Shown piece by piece: positions 7,125 to 15,496 of a stretch of DNA of 64,000 nucleotides. A program made the position numbers and the translations under genes. Under the pieces are notes generated by a model. It was not told the origin of the DNA and did no database searches. It was given only the letters and a program-made list of their open reading frames with translations. Position 1 is the stretch's first letter. Each line of letters opens with the position of its first letter. The DNA comes from JAXMHN01 sp964578605 (GTDB lineage Bacteria > Verrucomicrobiota > Verrucomicrobiia > Limisphaerales > SIBE01): NCBI GenBank assembly GCA_964578605.1, contig CAZODO010000013.1:15551-79550 (forward strand), written 5' to 3'.

Positions 7125-8176
7125 TCAAACGCGAACTCGCCAAATTTGCGATCCGGCAGTTCTTGAAACTGACCGACGAGCGGTATCGGGCTCAATTGGC
7201 GCGTCCCAACCGCCCGGTCCGGTCGGTGCAACCACGCCGTCCGCCTCCGCCTCCTCCGCCCCCGCCTAAGCCGGTGTCGCCCATTCGCAAGTATGCCGAG
7301 TTCGTCAAACTCTCGCACACGCTTTTTGCGCTGCCGTTCGCGTTGGCATCGATGGCCGTGGCGGCGCGGGAGACGCGCGGTTGGCCGGGGTGGCGCCTGT
7401 TCCTCCTCATCTTAATGGCGATGGTTTCAGCGCGGACGTGCGCCATGGCGTTCAACCGAATTGTGGACCGCCATTTCGACAAGGCGAATCCGCGCACCGC
7501 CATGCGCCATTTGCCGACGGGGCAGATTTCGCTTGCCGGTGCGTGGGCTCTTTGTGTGGGAAGCGCCATGATCTTTGTGGGGACGGCTTTTCTGATCAAT
7601 CCGGTCTGCTTTTATCTATCGCCGGTAGCCCTGTTCTGCATCTGCTTTTATTCATTGACCAAGCGGTTTACTGATTTCACGCATATCTACCTGGGAATCG
7701 CGTTGGCTTTGGCGCCGGTTGGCGCCTGGCTGGCGGTGCGGGGCGGGTTGAGCTTCCTGCCGTTCCGCACGAGCGGCATCCTTCCAATCCTGCTTGGGAT
7801 GGCGGTCGTGTTTTGGCTGGTGGGGTTCGATATCATTTACGCCATCCAGGATTACGACTTTGACCGCAAGCACGGGCTGCATTCGGTGGTGGTGCGCTGG
7901 GGGGTGCAGAACGCCATGAGCCTCGCGTTCTTGGCGCACGTGGCGATGTGGGCATTGCTGGCGGTCTTTGGCTTGCTGGCCGGGTTCCGGTTGCCCTACA
8001 TGATCGGCTTGTTCATCATTGCCGGCAGCTTAGTCCTGGAACACTGGCTGGCGCGGAAACGGAGCTTGAATTGGATTGATATGGCCTTCTTCCGCCTCAA
8101 TGCGTTCATCAGCGTGGTGTTCGTTGTTGTGACCGTGGCGGAGGTCGCTTTTCCGCGATTCTCACTGATTCGATGA
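7121..8176 (+). CDS. mqnP: UbiA-family prenyltransferase (menaquinone futalosine route, MqnP-like), with proline-rich N-terminus
   Basis: A 351-residue integral membrane prenyltransferase. The two Asp-rich motifs are present: NRIVDRHFDKANPRTA and YAIQDYDFDRKHGLHS. They bind the Mg-diphosphate of the polyprenyl donor. Eight or nine hydrophobic segments fill the rest. Before the membrane domain there is an unusual hydrophilic extension of about 55 residues with a run of nine prolines (bases about 7247-7267). In this operon the natural role is prenylation of the naphthoate precursor of menaquinone, hence MqnP. The ATG at 7121 overlaps the ubiX stop; the mqnE start overlaps its own stop. The aromatic substrate is inferred from context. 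Confidence 0.88.
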   Translation: MIKRELAKFAIRQFLKLTDERYRAQLARPNRPVRSVQPRRPPPPPPPPPKPVSPIRKYAEFVKLSHTLFALPFALASMAVAARETRGWPGWRLFLLILMAMVSARTCAMAFNRIVDRHFDKANPRTAMRHLPTGQISLAGAWALCVGSAMIFVGTAFLINPVCFYLSPVALFCICFYSLTKRFTDFTHIYLGIALALAPVGAWLAVRGGLSFLPFRTSGILPILLGMAVVFWLVGFDIIYAIQDYDFDRKHGLHSVVVRWGVQNAMSLAFLAHVAMWALLAVFGLLAGFRLPYMIGLFIIAGSLVLEHWLARKRSLNWIDMAFFRLNAFISVVFVVVTVAEVAFPRFSLIR

Positions 8177-9336
8177 GCTTTACCCTTCAGCACAGCGGTT
8201 TGCGCGACCTCTACGAGAAAGTCGCCGAGGGGCACCGGATTACCGAGCCCGAGGCGCTGCGCCTGTTCGAGAGCAAGGACCTGAACGCGCTCAGCGCCAT
8301 CGCGGACCTGGCTTGCCGCCGGAAGACGTCCGGGCGGGCCAGCTACATTCTCAACCGGTATATCAACTACTCCAATTACTGCATCCTGAGCTGCCAGTTC
8401 TGTGCGTTTGCGCGAAAGAAAAGGGATGCCGACGGGTTTGAGTTCACGGCTGAACAAATCGTGGACCAGGCGCGGGAGGCGCTCGGGTTGGGCATCACCG
8501 AGTTGCACATCGTGGGCGGTCTCCATCCGAACCTCCCGTTTCGGTACTACACCGGCCTCGTGCGTGCGTTGAAAGCGGTCGAACCGCGTCTGCAAGTGAA
8601 GGCTTTTACCGCCATCGAAATCCTGCACTTCGGCTGGCTCGCCAAGATGCCGGTCAAGGAGGTTTTGGCGGAGCTTCAAAGCGCCGGGCTCGACGCCATC
8701 ACCGGGGGCGGCGCGGAGATCTTCCGCCCTTCTGTCCGTTCGGCCATCGCCAAAGGCAAGGAATCCGCCGAGGAATACCTGGACGTGCACCGGACCTGGC
8801 ACCAGATGGGCGGCCGCAGCACCTGCACGATGCTTTATGGCCACGTGGAGTCGCTCGAGGATCGGGTGGATCACTTGCGTCAACTCCGGGCGGTGCAGGA
8901 CGAAACGCACGGGTTCTGCGGTTTTGTGCCGCTTCCCTACCAGCCCGAGAACAACCGGATTCCTGTGAGCAAGCCACCGACCGGCTTTGACGCTCTGCGG
9001 ACGATCGCCGTCAGCCGCATTTACCTCGATAACTTCGACCACATCACCGCCTATTGGGTGGGCATGGGGCTCAAGCTGGCCCAGTTGGCCCTCAGCTACG
9101 GTGCCGACGACCTCCATGGGACCATTCTCGAGGAGAAGATCTTCCACATGGCCGGTGCCCGGTCGCCCCAGCGGCAAACCGAAGTCCAGATGGTCAAGGC
9201 GATCCGCGAAGCCGGCCGTATCCCTGTGCAACGCGATACCTTTTACCAACCGGTCAAGGTCTGGAATGGCGAGGCCCCAGACCTTTCCAGCTCCGGGCCG
9301 GACGCAAGGCCTGCCGGCCGGACGGCACATGCCTGA
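8173..9336 (+). CDS. mqnE: Aminofutalosine synthase (radical SAM)
   Basis: A 387-residue radical SAM enzyme with the cluster motif NYCILSCQFCAF (CxxxCxxC), the MqnE/MqnC-type blocks LHIVGGLHPNLPF and AFTAIEI, and FVPLPYQPENN further on. MqnE joins SAM-derived 5'-deoxyadenosyl chemistry to 3-enolpyruvylbenzoate, giving aminofutalosine, the second step of the futalosine pathway. Context agrees: mqnA, the enzyme that makes its substrate, starts 15 bases downstream, and mqnP overlaps upstream. The C-terminal 20 or so residues are proline/alanine-rich and probably disordered. The homologous MqnC is the main alternative, but the linkage with mqnA and the motif spacing favour MqnE. Confidence 0.9.
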   Translation: MSFTLQHSGLRDLYEKVAEGHRITEPEALRLFESKDLNALSAIADLACRRKTSGRASYILNRYINYSNYCILSCQFCAFARKKRDADGFEFTAEQIVDQAREALGLGITELHIVGGLHPNLPFRYYTGLVRALKAVEPRLQVKAFTAIEILHFGWLAKMPVKEVLAELQSAGLDAITGGGAEIFRPSVRSAIAKGKESAEEYLDVHRTWHQMGGRSTCTMLYGHVESLEDRVDHLRQLRAVQDETHGFCGFVPLPYQPENNRIPVSKPPTGFDALRTIAVSRIYLDNFDHITAYWVGMGLKLAQLALSYGADDLHGTILEEKIFHMAGARSPQRQTEVQMVKAIREAGRIPVQRDTFYQPVKVWNGEAPDLSSSGPDARPAGRTAHA

Positions 9337-9351
9337 TCCATCTTTCTCGTC

Positions 9352-10122
9352 GTGAACACACTCGCCCCTTTCCGCGTCGGCTCGGTTCCCTACCTCAACG
9401 CCGCCCCTTTGACCCGGGGCCTGGAGCACGAAATCCAGTTTGTTCATCCCTCTCAACTGGCTGTGCTGCTCGAGAAGGACCAACTGGACGCGGCGCTGGT
9501 CAGCCTGGTGGCCGTGCTATTCAGCAACCGGTATGACATCCTCGACGGCGTGGCCATCGCGTCGCTCGGTGAGGCGAAGAGCGTCTTGCTGGGGCATCGC
9601 CGTCCGCTGTCCGAGATCGAGACCGTGTTCTGCGATCAAGCCTCCTTGACGAGTGTCCAACTCTTGCGGGTCCTGCTGGCCGAGCGCGGATTGCGCCCGG
9701 AGTTCAAGCCGCTCCCCGCGCATGGACCCCCGGAAGCGCTGCCGGATTTCGTCCTGTTGATCGGCGACCAGGCCCTGGATTTCCTCCATAGCCGCCGCGA
9801 ACACCAGATCCTTGATCTCGGCGCGGCCTGGTTTGAGTTGACGAACCTGCCTTTTGTTTACGCTGTCTGGGCCTTGCGTCGCGGCGTTGACAATGGCCCC
9901 CTCCGGCGGCGCTTGCGTGAAGCCAAAGACTTTGGGCTGGAGAACCTCGACGACATTATTCGCTCGCGGACGGAGTATTCCTACGCCTTCCGGAAGGATT
10001 ACCTCAGCTGGCATCTGCATTACCACCTGGCGAGCGATGAAAAGCGCGGCATCGCCCGGTTCGTCGAACTGCTTCGGAAGCACGGGTCGGCCCCGGTATT
10101 CGAGCCCGTCTTCGTCGGGTGA
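9352..10122 (+). CDS. mqnA: Chorismate dehydratase
   Basis: A 256-residue protein of the MqnA/periplasmic-binding fold: FRVGSVPYLNAAPLTRGL near the N-terminus, the block LDAALVSLVAVL, LIGDQALDF, and LGAAWFELTNLPFVYAVWA, all typical of MqnA. It converts chorismate to 3-enolpyruvylbenzoate, the first committed step of futalosine-dependent menaquinone synthesis. The start is a GTG 15 bases after mqnE. It closes the cluster; mqnB, mqnC and mqnD are not in the window, so the pathway must be completed elsewhere. Confidence 0.92.
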   Translation: MNTLAPFRVGSVPYLNAAPLTRGLEHEIQFVHPSQLAVLLEKDQLDAALVSLVAVLFSNRYDILDGVAIASLGEAKSVLLGHRRPLSEIETVFCDQASLTSVQLLRVLLAERGLRPEFKPLPAHGPPEALPDFVLLIGDQALDFLHSRREHQILDLGAAWFELTNLPFVYAVWALRRGVDNGPLRRRLREAKDFGLENLDDIIRSRTEYSYAFRKDYLSWHLHYHLASDEKRGIARFVELLRKHGSAPVFEPVFVG

Positions 10123-10232
10123 TCCTCTTAAGGATCGGGACAGCCGCTGGCGATCGCTGGTGGGCCAGGGCCGGAGCACGCGGTCCACGATCCTTGGCGC
10201 TGCGAGGTTCGGAGACATCTTCCCCGGCGCTT

Positions 10233-11030
10233 CTATCGATCCTCCGTTCGCCTTCGCCCGGCCTGCTCCGCCGCGAGAAGCGCCGCTCCGAGCGCGCCCG
10301 TATACTGGGGTGTGGGCGCGGCTAAGACGGGGCATTTGAAGGCCTCGCCAAGGGCACGAACCATCCCGGGTTGAAGGGCGACGCCGCCGGTGAAATAAAT
10401 AGGCGCCAGCAGCCCGCGCCCGGCCATGGCGGCCACGCGAGCAGCGATGGCCTTCTGCACACCGGCCACGATATCGGGCGGCGGCCGCCCTTCGGCAAGC
10501 AATCCCACAATCTCCGTTTCGGCGAACACCACGCACGTGCTGCTGATGGCGGCAGGCTGGCGGCTTTGGCGGCTGAGTTCTCCAAGCTGCGCCACGTCTA
10601 CGCCCAACCGGTCGGCGACCATTTCCAGGAAACGTCCGGTGCCGGCCGCGCACCGATCGTTCATCGCGAAGTCCCGAACCCGCCCGCCGTCATCGAGGCT
10701 GATGAACTTGGAGTCCTGGCCGCCGATCTCGACGATGGTCCGGGTTTCGGGGGCGAGATGGTAAACGCCCCGGGCGTGGCAGGTGATTTCGGTCACGGTG
10801 GTGTTGGCGAAGGGAATCCGGTTGCGGCCATATCCCGTCGCGATAACCAGCGCAATCTCTCTAGGATTCAGTCCAGCCGACGCCAGCGTGCGATCAAACA
10901 ACTCCGCCGCCAGGCGTTGTTGATCGACCCCTTGCATGGCGATGCCCGACGCGAGCATGCGCCCCTTCGGCCCATCAAAGAGGACGACCTTGATGGCGCG
11001 CGAACCTGCGTCGATGCCAGCCCCGATCAT
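10233..11030 (-). CDS. BadF/BadG/BcrA/BcrD-type ATPase, activator of a 2-hydroxyacyl-CoA dehydratase-like reductase
   Basis: A 265-residue ASKHA-fold ATPase. It starts MIGAGIDAGSRAIKVVLFDG (phosphate 1 loop), has EIGGQDSKFI, and the cysteine segments NDRCAAGTGRFLE and STCVVFAETE, which in this family supply the two cysteines per subunit for the [4Fe-4S] cluster bridging a homodimer. These activators use ATP to push a low-potential electron into a partner enzyme. The partner is almost certainly the gene upstream, whose stop overlaps this start by 4 bases. The pair resembles the double-cubane-cluster reductases as well as hydroxyacyl-CoA dehydratases. Confidence 0.88.
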   Translation of the reverse strand: MIGAGIDAGSRAIKVVLFDGPKGRMLASGIAMQGVDQQRLAAELFDRTLASAGLNPREIALVIATGYGRNRIPFANTTVTEITCHARGVYHLAPETRTIVEIGGQDSKFISLDDGGRVRDFAMNDRCAAGTGRFLEMVADRLGVDVAQLGELSRQSRQPAAISSTCVVFAETEIVGLLAEGRPPPDIVAGVQKAIAARVAAMAGRGLLAPIYFTGGVALQPGMVRALGEAFKCPVLAAPTPQYTGALGAALLAAEQAGRRRTEDR

Positions 11031-12247
11031 GCTTGGCTTTGGGCAGGCCGGCTGCGGACCAGTTCATACAGCGCCTCCACACGCCCGGCCAGACGGGGAG
11101 AATCACCGGGAGAGTAATCCGTGGTGATCTTCAGGTAGGGAAGCCCAAGCGCGTCTTCCGCGAGTTTCCGCACCTGGCACGCTTCGATGTCGTAGGTCAA
11201 GCAGGCCTGCCAGACCAGTTCGATCACGCATTCAGGCCGGAACTTGCGCGCAAGGGCGCGAAGGGAGTCGAACCGCTGGCGGTTGGGGGTCATGACGGAG
11301 CAGGGAAGGTGCAGGTACTTCTCGGCGAGCGCCTGGAGCAAATCGGCCCGGCTCGCTTGCACATCCTCCAGGATGGGCTTCAGGCCCGTGCAATTCTCCA
11401 TGCACACCACAATTCCGCCGCAGCCTTCGATCAGCTCAATGACGCGTTCCGCGCCATGCACCATCGGGACGCCCGTCAGGAGCACGCGGACGGGCCTCGC
11501 TCCCGGCATTGCCCGCGGGGAACCGGGCAGAGCGCCGCCCGCGGCGAATAAATCGCACAGCGTCTCGTACTGGCGCAGATCGCTTTCGATCCCGGAAATG
11601 ATGCTCTTGAATTCGAGCAACTGCCGGCCGGTCAAGGGCGGCCGTTCAACGGTCATGAAGTCTGCAAGGCGCCGGCGCAGTCCGCGTTCCCGGTTCATCA
11701 GGCTGACGGCAGCGGCAAGGTTCGCATCGGGAATCGTGCCGAACCGTCCTTCGAGCGTGGCTTTGAACTTGCGCAATTCAGCGGTCCAGCGGTCGAGCGC
11801 CTCGGGAGGGTCCGGCTGATGCGGAAGCGGGAGCACGATCATCGGGCGGGACTGGCCCATCAGTTCCGCCATCTTCTTCTTGCCGTCGCAGGTGGTTTCG
11901 GCAACCACGAGGTCGGCCATTTCCAGGAAGGGATTGTCCCCGCCCAAGTGGTAGCCATAGGTGGACTTGATCAGCGGACAGAGATTGGAGGGAAGGACTT
12001 GTTCAGCGACGGGAATCTTGGCTGCCGAACCGCCGCAAAGGCATACCGGCACGCCGCCCGCCGCCAGGATCAGTTCGCGGGGAGCGAATTCGCACAAGAT
12101 CCCCGCGACAAACCGTCCCGAAGCCTTGGCCTCGGTGGCGAAGTCGATGCAGCGATCGATCATCGTATCAAAATGCGCGGCGGCTTCGAGGAGCGCAGCG
12201 GACGCGGCGGGGTTTGGCTGCGAGCCGTTCGCAATGGGGGATCGCAT
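11027..12247 (-). CDS. 2-hydroxyacyl-CoA dehydratase subunit D family protein (double-cubane-cluster reductase-like)
   Basis: A 406-residue cysteine-rich protein. Conserved cysteine segments occur in order as ILCEFAPREL, PVCLCGGSA, SNLCPLIKSTYG, AETTCDGKKKMAEL, MENCTGLKP and VWQACLTYDIE. This is the HgdB/BcrC fold, in the single-subunit form encoded with only an activator, as in ATP-dependent double-cubane-cluster proteins that reduce small molecules. True dehydratases normally need two such subunits, and only one is present. I chose the ATG at 12247 because GAAGGTGAA precedes it at good distance. An 11-bp repeat array lies 146-222 bases upstream. Expected to be oxygen-sensitive; substrate unknown. 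Confidence 0.83.
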   Translation of the reverse strand: MRSPIANGSQPNPAASAALLEAAAHFDTMIDRCIDFATEAKASGRFVAGILCEFAPRELILAAGGVPVCLCGGSAAKIPVAEQVLPSNLCPLIKSTYGYHLGGDNPFLEMADLVVAETTCDGKKKMAELMGQSRPMIVLPLPHQPDPPEALDRWTAELRKFKATLEGRFGTIPDANLAAAVSLMNRERGLRRRLADFMTVERPPLTGRQLLEFKSIISGIESDLRQYETLCDLFAAGGALPGSPRAMPGARPVRVLLTGVPMVHGAERVIELIEGCGGIVVCMENCTGLKPILEDVQASRADLLQALAEKYLHLPCSVMTPNRQRFDSLRALARKFRPECVIELVWQACLTYDIEACQVRKLAEDALGLPYLKITTDYSPGDSPRLAGRVEALYELVRSRPAQSQA

Positions 12248-12554
12248 ATGCTTCACCTTCGACAATGGCCTCAAACGCTCCGCAGATTGAACGGGGCGGC
12301 GGGGCAAAGATCAACCTCAATCACGGGGCGAGAAACGGCCTGGGCCCGCAGCGGCAGGATTTGTTCCACATACCCTCTATTTAGATTATTAACAAATAGA
12401 TACCATAGTGTTGGCATATTTTCAGTTATGCCAACCCTATAGCAACCCTATAGCAACCCTATCGTAACATTGGATGAAGCTCGCGAAAATTGCCAGTCCG
12501 TCAGCAAAGAACGTCGAGCGGTCCTTCTCAAAGCTGAGAAAGGCGGACACCCGG
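12248..12554. other. Gene-free stretch between the reductase gene and selB
   Basis: This 307-base gap separates two minus-strand genes. It contains the 11-bp array 2 (12393-12469) and a small stem (TTCTCA / TGAGAA near 12525-12540). No tRNA-Sec or other RNA gene could be recognised although selB is next door. Confidence 0.7.
12393..12469. repeat. AT-rich array of degenerate 11-bp repeats (array 2)
   Basis: Seven units in exact 11-bp register: CAAATAGATAC, CATAGTGTTGG, CATATTTTCAG, TTATGCCAACC, CTATAGCAACC, CTATAGCAACC, CTATCGTAACA. The two identical units are almost the same as CATATAGCAAC in array 1, 10.7 kb away. It lies upstream of the minus-strand reductase operon, in the position expected for promoter or regulatory DNA. 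Confidence 0.87.
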
Positions 12555-14549
12555 TCAGGCGGGAGCTGTGGGGCGGAGCTTCCGGAGGTCACCTTCGCGG
12601 AGCGTGATCCCTTCGCGGTCCAGCTTCTCCAGCAACGGGACCATCACGCGGCGGCTTGAGCCAATCCGTTGCCGGAGTTCGCTGACCGAGGCGGAACCTT
12701 TCTCCGCCAGGTGCGCTTCGACAAGGGCCACGGCCTGCTGATAAGGCTCGGCGAGCAGGACGACCTTCGGCCCAATCTCAATCACCTGGCCCGTGGTCAC
12801 CATGAAACGCAACGCCTCGATTGCTTGCGAGGAGGTTTCGAGAGCCGTTCGAGAGGGCGGGTCCAGCGGCTGCGCCGCGAGCGCAGCGCGAAGCCGGGCG
12901 ACCGCATGCTCGAATCGCGCAGGCAGAGCGGGCTGATGCGCAACCCGCTTTACGAGGGTGCCCACGCGGATGACGCCAGGCGGCAGGAGGTCCGGGAGCA
13001 GCGAATCGAGCGCCTCACGCTGCGGCAGTTGCCGGACCAGCACGGCGCGCAATTCGCCAAGCGGCAGGCCGGGTTGCTCCGGGTGGGCTTGGTGATGGGC
13101 GTCGACGGCTTCGACAGCGCGTTGCCTGAGGGCCTTCCACCAGGCGGCTTCAACGATCACGTCGCCGCGGACGACGATGCCGCCGGCGGCCTCGAGTTGC
13201 GCCACCGCGTCGATCAAATCAGCGGCGCTGAATGGCGTGCGGAGAAGCAGCGCGCTCCGACGAAGCATCAAGTCGCGATGCACCTGGTTCGCCAAGGCGC
13301 GAACGGGCTGGGTCAACGCGGCAGGTTGGTCCTGGAGGAAGGACTGCTGCCTCCAGCTCCGAAAACCACGCCGCGAAGGGAGCGGATCGAGAACGATTCC
13401 GCCGGCCAGGGTGATCCGCTCCGCGCAATCGCGCACAATGAACCGGTCCCCCGCGAAGGCGAACAGGGGTGATTCCAGCAGGAGCCGGGCGATGCCACTG
13501 CCGCCCGGTGGCAGGTCCTTGTCCGCGGCGAGCCGGAGCCGGGCCGTGACTTTGCAGGTGCCATGATGAATTCGAATAGAGGAGCCGGTCACGAGGCGCG
13601 GGTGTTCAAGGCGTCCCTTAAGCCCAACCGGTCTTGCGGAGCGAGTGACGAAGACATCCAGAATCGAAGAGGCTGCACCCAGCTCCGGAAGCGTCACGAC
13701 ATCGCCGCGCCGGACCTGGTTTGTGCCCTGACTGGTGCGTTCGCCTTTCGCGGCCACGGTGACGCCGGTGAGACCCAAGGCCGTCCGCCGCCCGGGGCCA
13801 ATCGCGTCGAGTTCCTGGTGATGGCTCTGGAGGGTCCGAATGCGGCTGCGCTGGCCGGAAGGCTGAAAGACCACGGTTTGGCCGAGCTGAAACGAACCTC
13901 CCACAAGCGTTCCCGTCACGACCGGACCCGTTCCCCGGAGGTTAAAGGCGCGGTCCAGAGCCAGCCGCGGCTTGCCAGAATCGCGCGGGGGCGGCGCGCC
14001 ATCGAGAACCTCGCAGAGGGCGGACTTGAGTTCCGCCAAGCCCGTTCCCAGCAGCGCGGACGTCGGCACGATCGGCGCAGACGCCAGGGGCGTGTCGAGC
14101 AGCCGCGCGCGAACGGACGCGAGGATGCCTTCCAGGTCGGAGGCCAGATCCGACTTCGAGAGCGCGACCACCGCACGCGTTGCGCCGAGGTAAGTGAGGA
14201 TTTGAAGATGCTCTTCGGTCTGGGGCATCCAGCCGTCATCCGCCGCGACCACCAACAACGCGACGTCGATGCACCCCACACCGGCGACCATGTTCGAAAT
14301 GAAATCCTCGTGGCCGGGAACATCGACAATCCCCAGGTGAATCCCGCCGGGATTGGTTCCGTGTCCGGGCAGATCGAGGCGGGCAAAACCCAGGTCGATG
14401 GTAATGCCCCGCGCTTTCTCCTCGGGCAGCCTGTCTGGATCGGTGCCGGTGAGCGCTTTCACCAACGCGCTCTTGCCGTGATCAACATGGCCCGCAGTCG
14501 CGAGCATGAAATGCGACTTCGGCACGGACTGAGGGCTCGGCGTATGCAT
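12555..14549 (-). CDS. selB: Selenocysteine-specific elongation factor SelB
   Basis: A translation GTPase of about 664 residues. The G-domain motifs are clear: GHVDHGKS (G1), RGITIDLGFA (G2 region), DVPGHE (G3) and SKSDL (G4). These are followed by the EF-Tu-like beta-barrel domains (RAFNLRGTGPVVTGTL) and a long C-terminal winged-helix part that in SelB binds the mRNA SECIS element. SelB delivers Sec-tRNA to UGA codons. The start is uncertain: ATG at 14549 was chosen, while an internal Met just before LATAGHVDHGK (base 14507) would give the canonical short N-terminus. No selA, selD, tRNA-Sec or obvious selenoprotein is in the window, so it stands alone here. Confidence 0.9.
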   Translation of the reverse strand: MHTPSPQSVPKSHFMLATAGHVDHGKSALVKALTGTDPDRLPEEKARGITIDLGFARLDLPGHGTNPGGIHLGIVDVPGHEDFISNMVAGVGCIDVALLVVAADDGWMPQTEEHLQILTYLGATRAVVALSKSDLASDLEGILASVRARLLDTPLASAPIVPTSALLGTGLAELKSALCEVLDGAPPPRDSGKPRLALDRAFNLRGTGPVVTGTLVGGSFQLGQTVVFQPSGQRSRIRTLQSHHQELDAIGPGRRTALGLTGVTVAAKGERTSQGTNQVRRGDVVTLPELGAASSILDVFVTRSARPVGLKGRLEHPRLVTGSSIRIHHGTCKVTARLRLAADKDLPPGGSGIARLLLESPLFAFAGDRFIVRDCAERITLAGGIVLDPLPSRRGFRSWRQQSFLQDQPAALTQPVRALANQVHRDLMLRRSALLLRTPFSAADLIDAVAQLEAAGGIVVRGDVIVEAAWWKALRQRAVEAVDAHHQAHPEQPGLPLGELRAVLVRQLPQREALDSLLPDLLPPGVIRVGTLVKRVAHQPALPARFEHAVARLRAALAAQPLDPPSRTALETSSQAIEALRFMVTTGQVIEIGPKVVLLAEPYQQAVALVEAHLAEKGSASVSELRQRIGSSRRVMVPLLEKLDREGITLREGDLRKLRPTAPA

Positions 14550-14752
14550 CGGTTTGGTGCGACAGACTCTTCTCTGCCGGCTCACCCCTGTCAACGACCG
14601 GCGCGATCAGGCAAGTTCACCCGCCCGCAAGGACGGGCTTGGCGGTCCCGCCCCGCCGCCCCGTTGCCGCCAGGATCGTCTTGCGCGAAGCTTGGCCCCT
14701 CTGGTACCGTCGCCCGCTGTCGAAAGCTCCAGCCGGAGCGCCAGACCTATCA

Positions 14753-15415
14753 ATGCAACTCAAATACCTTGTCCTTGACGACGCCCTTTACCAGTACGCG
14801 CGCGACCGGCGCAGCCAGGCGGACGATCCGGTCCTCGCCGCCCTCACGGAAGAGAACCAAGCGTTTGGCGAAGACGCGAAATGCCAGATTAGCGAAGAGC
14901 AAGGTTCGTTCATGACGCTGCTGGTGGCCGCAATTGGCGCGCGTTCCGCCATCGAGGTCGGCACCTTCACCGGATACAGCGCCATCTGCATCGCCCGCGG
15001 GCTGGCCCCGGGCGGCCGCTTGATCTGCATGGATCAAAACCCGCGCTGGCCGGAGATCGCCCGGAGGCATTGGGCCAAAGCGGGCGTTGCGGACAAGATT
15101 GATTTCCGCTTCGGCGCGGCCATACCAATCCTCCAGAAGCTCGAGGAGGGCCTGGTCTTTGACTTTGCCTTCATCGACGCCGCGAAGCCCGAGTATGACA
15201 CCTATTACGAACTCATCCTGCCGCGGGTGCGGCCGAACGGGCTGATCTTGTTCGACAACATGCTGTGGGCGGGGCGCCTCACGGGCAGCCTCGAGAACGA
15301 CCCGTGCGGCCAGGCGATCGATGCGCTCAATCGCAAGTTGGCCGGTGATCCGCGCGTGCAAGCCGTTCTCCTCCCGTTTGCCGACGGCATCCAGGTCTGC
15401 CGGAAGCTCCCTTGA
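14753..15415 (+). CDS. SAM-dependent O-methyltransferase (caffeoyl-CoA OMT-like, class I)
   Basis: A 220-residue protein of the O-methyltransferase family 3. Motif I is AIEVGTFTGYSAICIARGL, followed by GRLICMDQNP, the metal-binding DFAFIDAAKPEYDTYYE, and LILFDNMLWAG, where D and N complete the divalent metal site. Such enzymes methylate catechol-type hydroxyls of small molecules. Substrate unknown. The ATG at 14753 gives a start exactly like other family members. It stands alone, convergent with the yceI-like gene. Confidence 0.88.
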   Translation: MQLKYLVLDDALYQYARDRRSQADDPVLAALTEENQAFGEDAKCQISEEQGSFMTLLVAAIGARSAIEVGTFTGYSAICIARGLAPGGRLICMDQNPRWPEIARRHWAKAGVADKIDFRFGAAIPILQKLEEGLVFDFAFIDAAKPEYDTYYELILPRVRPNGLILFDNMLWAGRLTGSLENDPCGQAIDALNRKLAGDPRVQAVLLPFADGIQVCRKLP

Positions 15416-15429
15416 GCGGCTCGGCGCGG

Positions 15430-15468
15430 CTGAAAACAGAAATCCCCCGCTCCGGGCTGGAGCGAGGG
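15430..15468 (-). terminator. Intrinsic terminator of the YceI gene
   Basis: A 10-bp stem with one mismatch (15444-15453 with 15459-15468, loop GGGCT). Read on the minus strand it is followed by ATTTCTGTTTTC, a T-rich tail, so it fits termination of the minus-strand gene ending at 15497. Confidence 0.7.
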
Positions 15469-15496
15469 ATCGCAGGAATTCGCTGAGAAAGCGCGC

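Noticed and set aside
7996..9483. Long open frame on the minus strand across mqnE
   Set aside because: It is a shadow of mqnE and mqnA in a GC-rich region. The predicted protein shows no family motif, whereas the plus strand has complete radical SAM and MqnA signatures.
12470..12554. Possible tRNA-Sec beside selB
   Set aside because: No long acceptor stem, UCA anticodon loop or GGTTCGA T loop was found in the gap.
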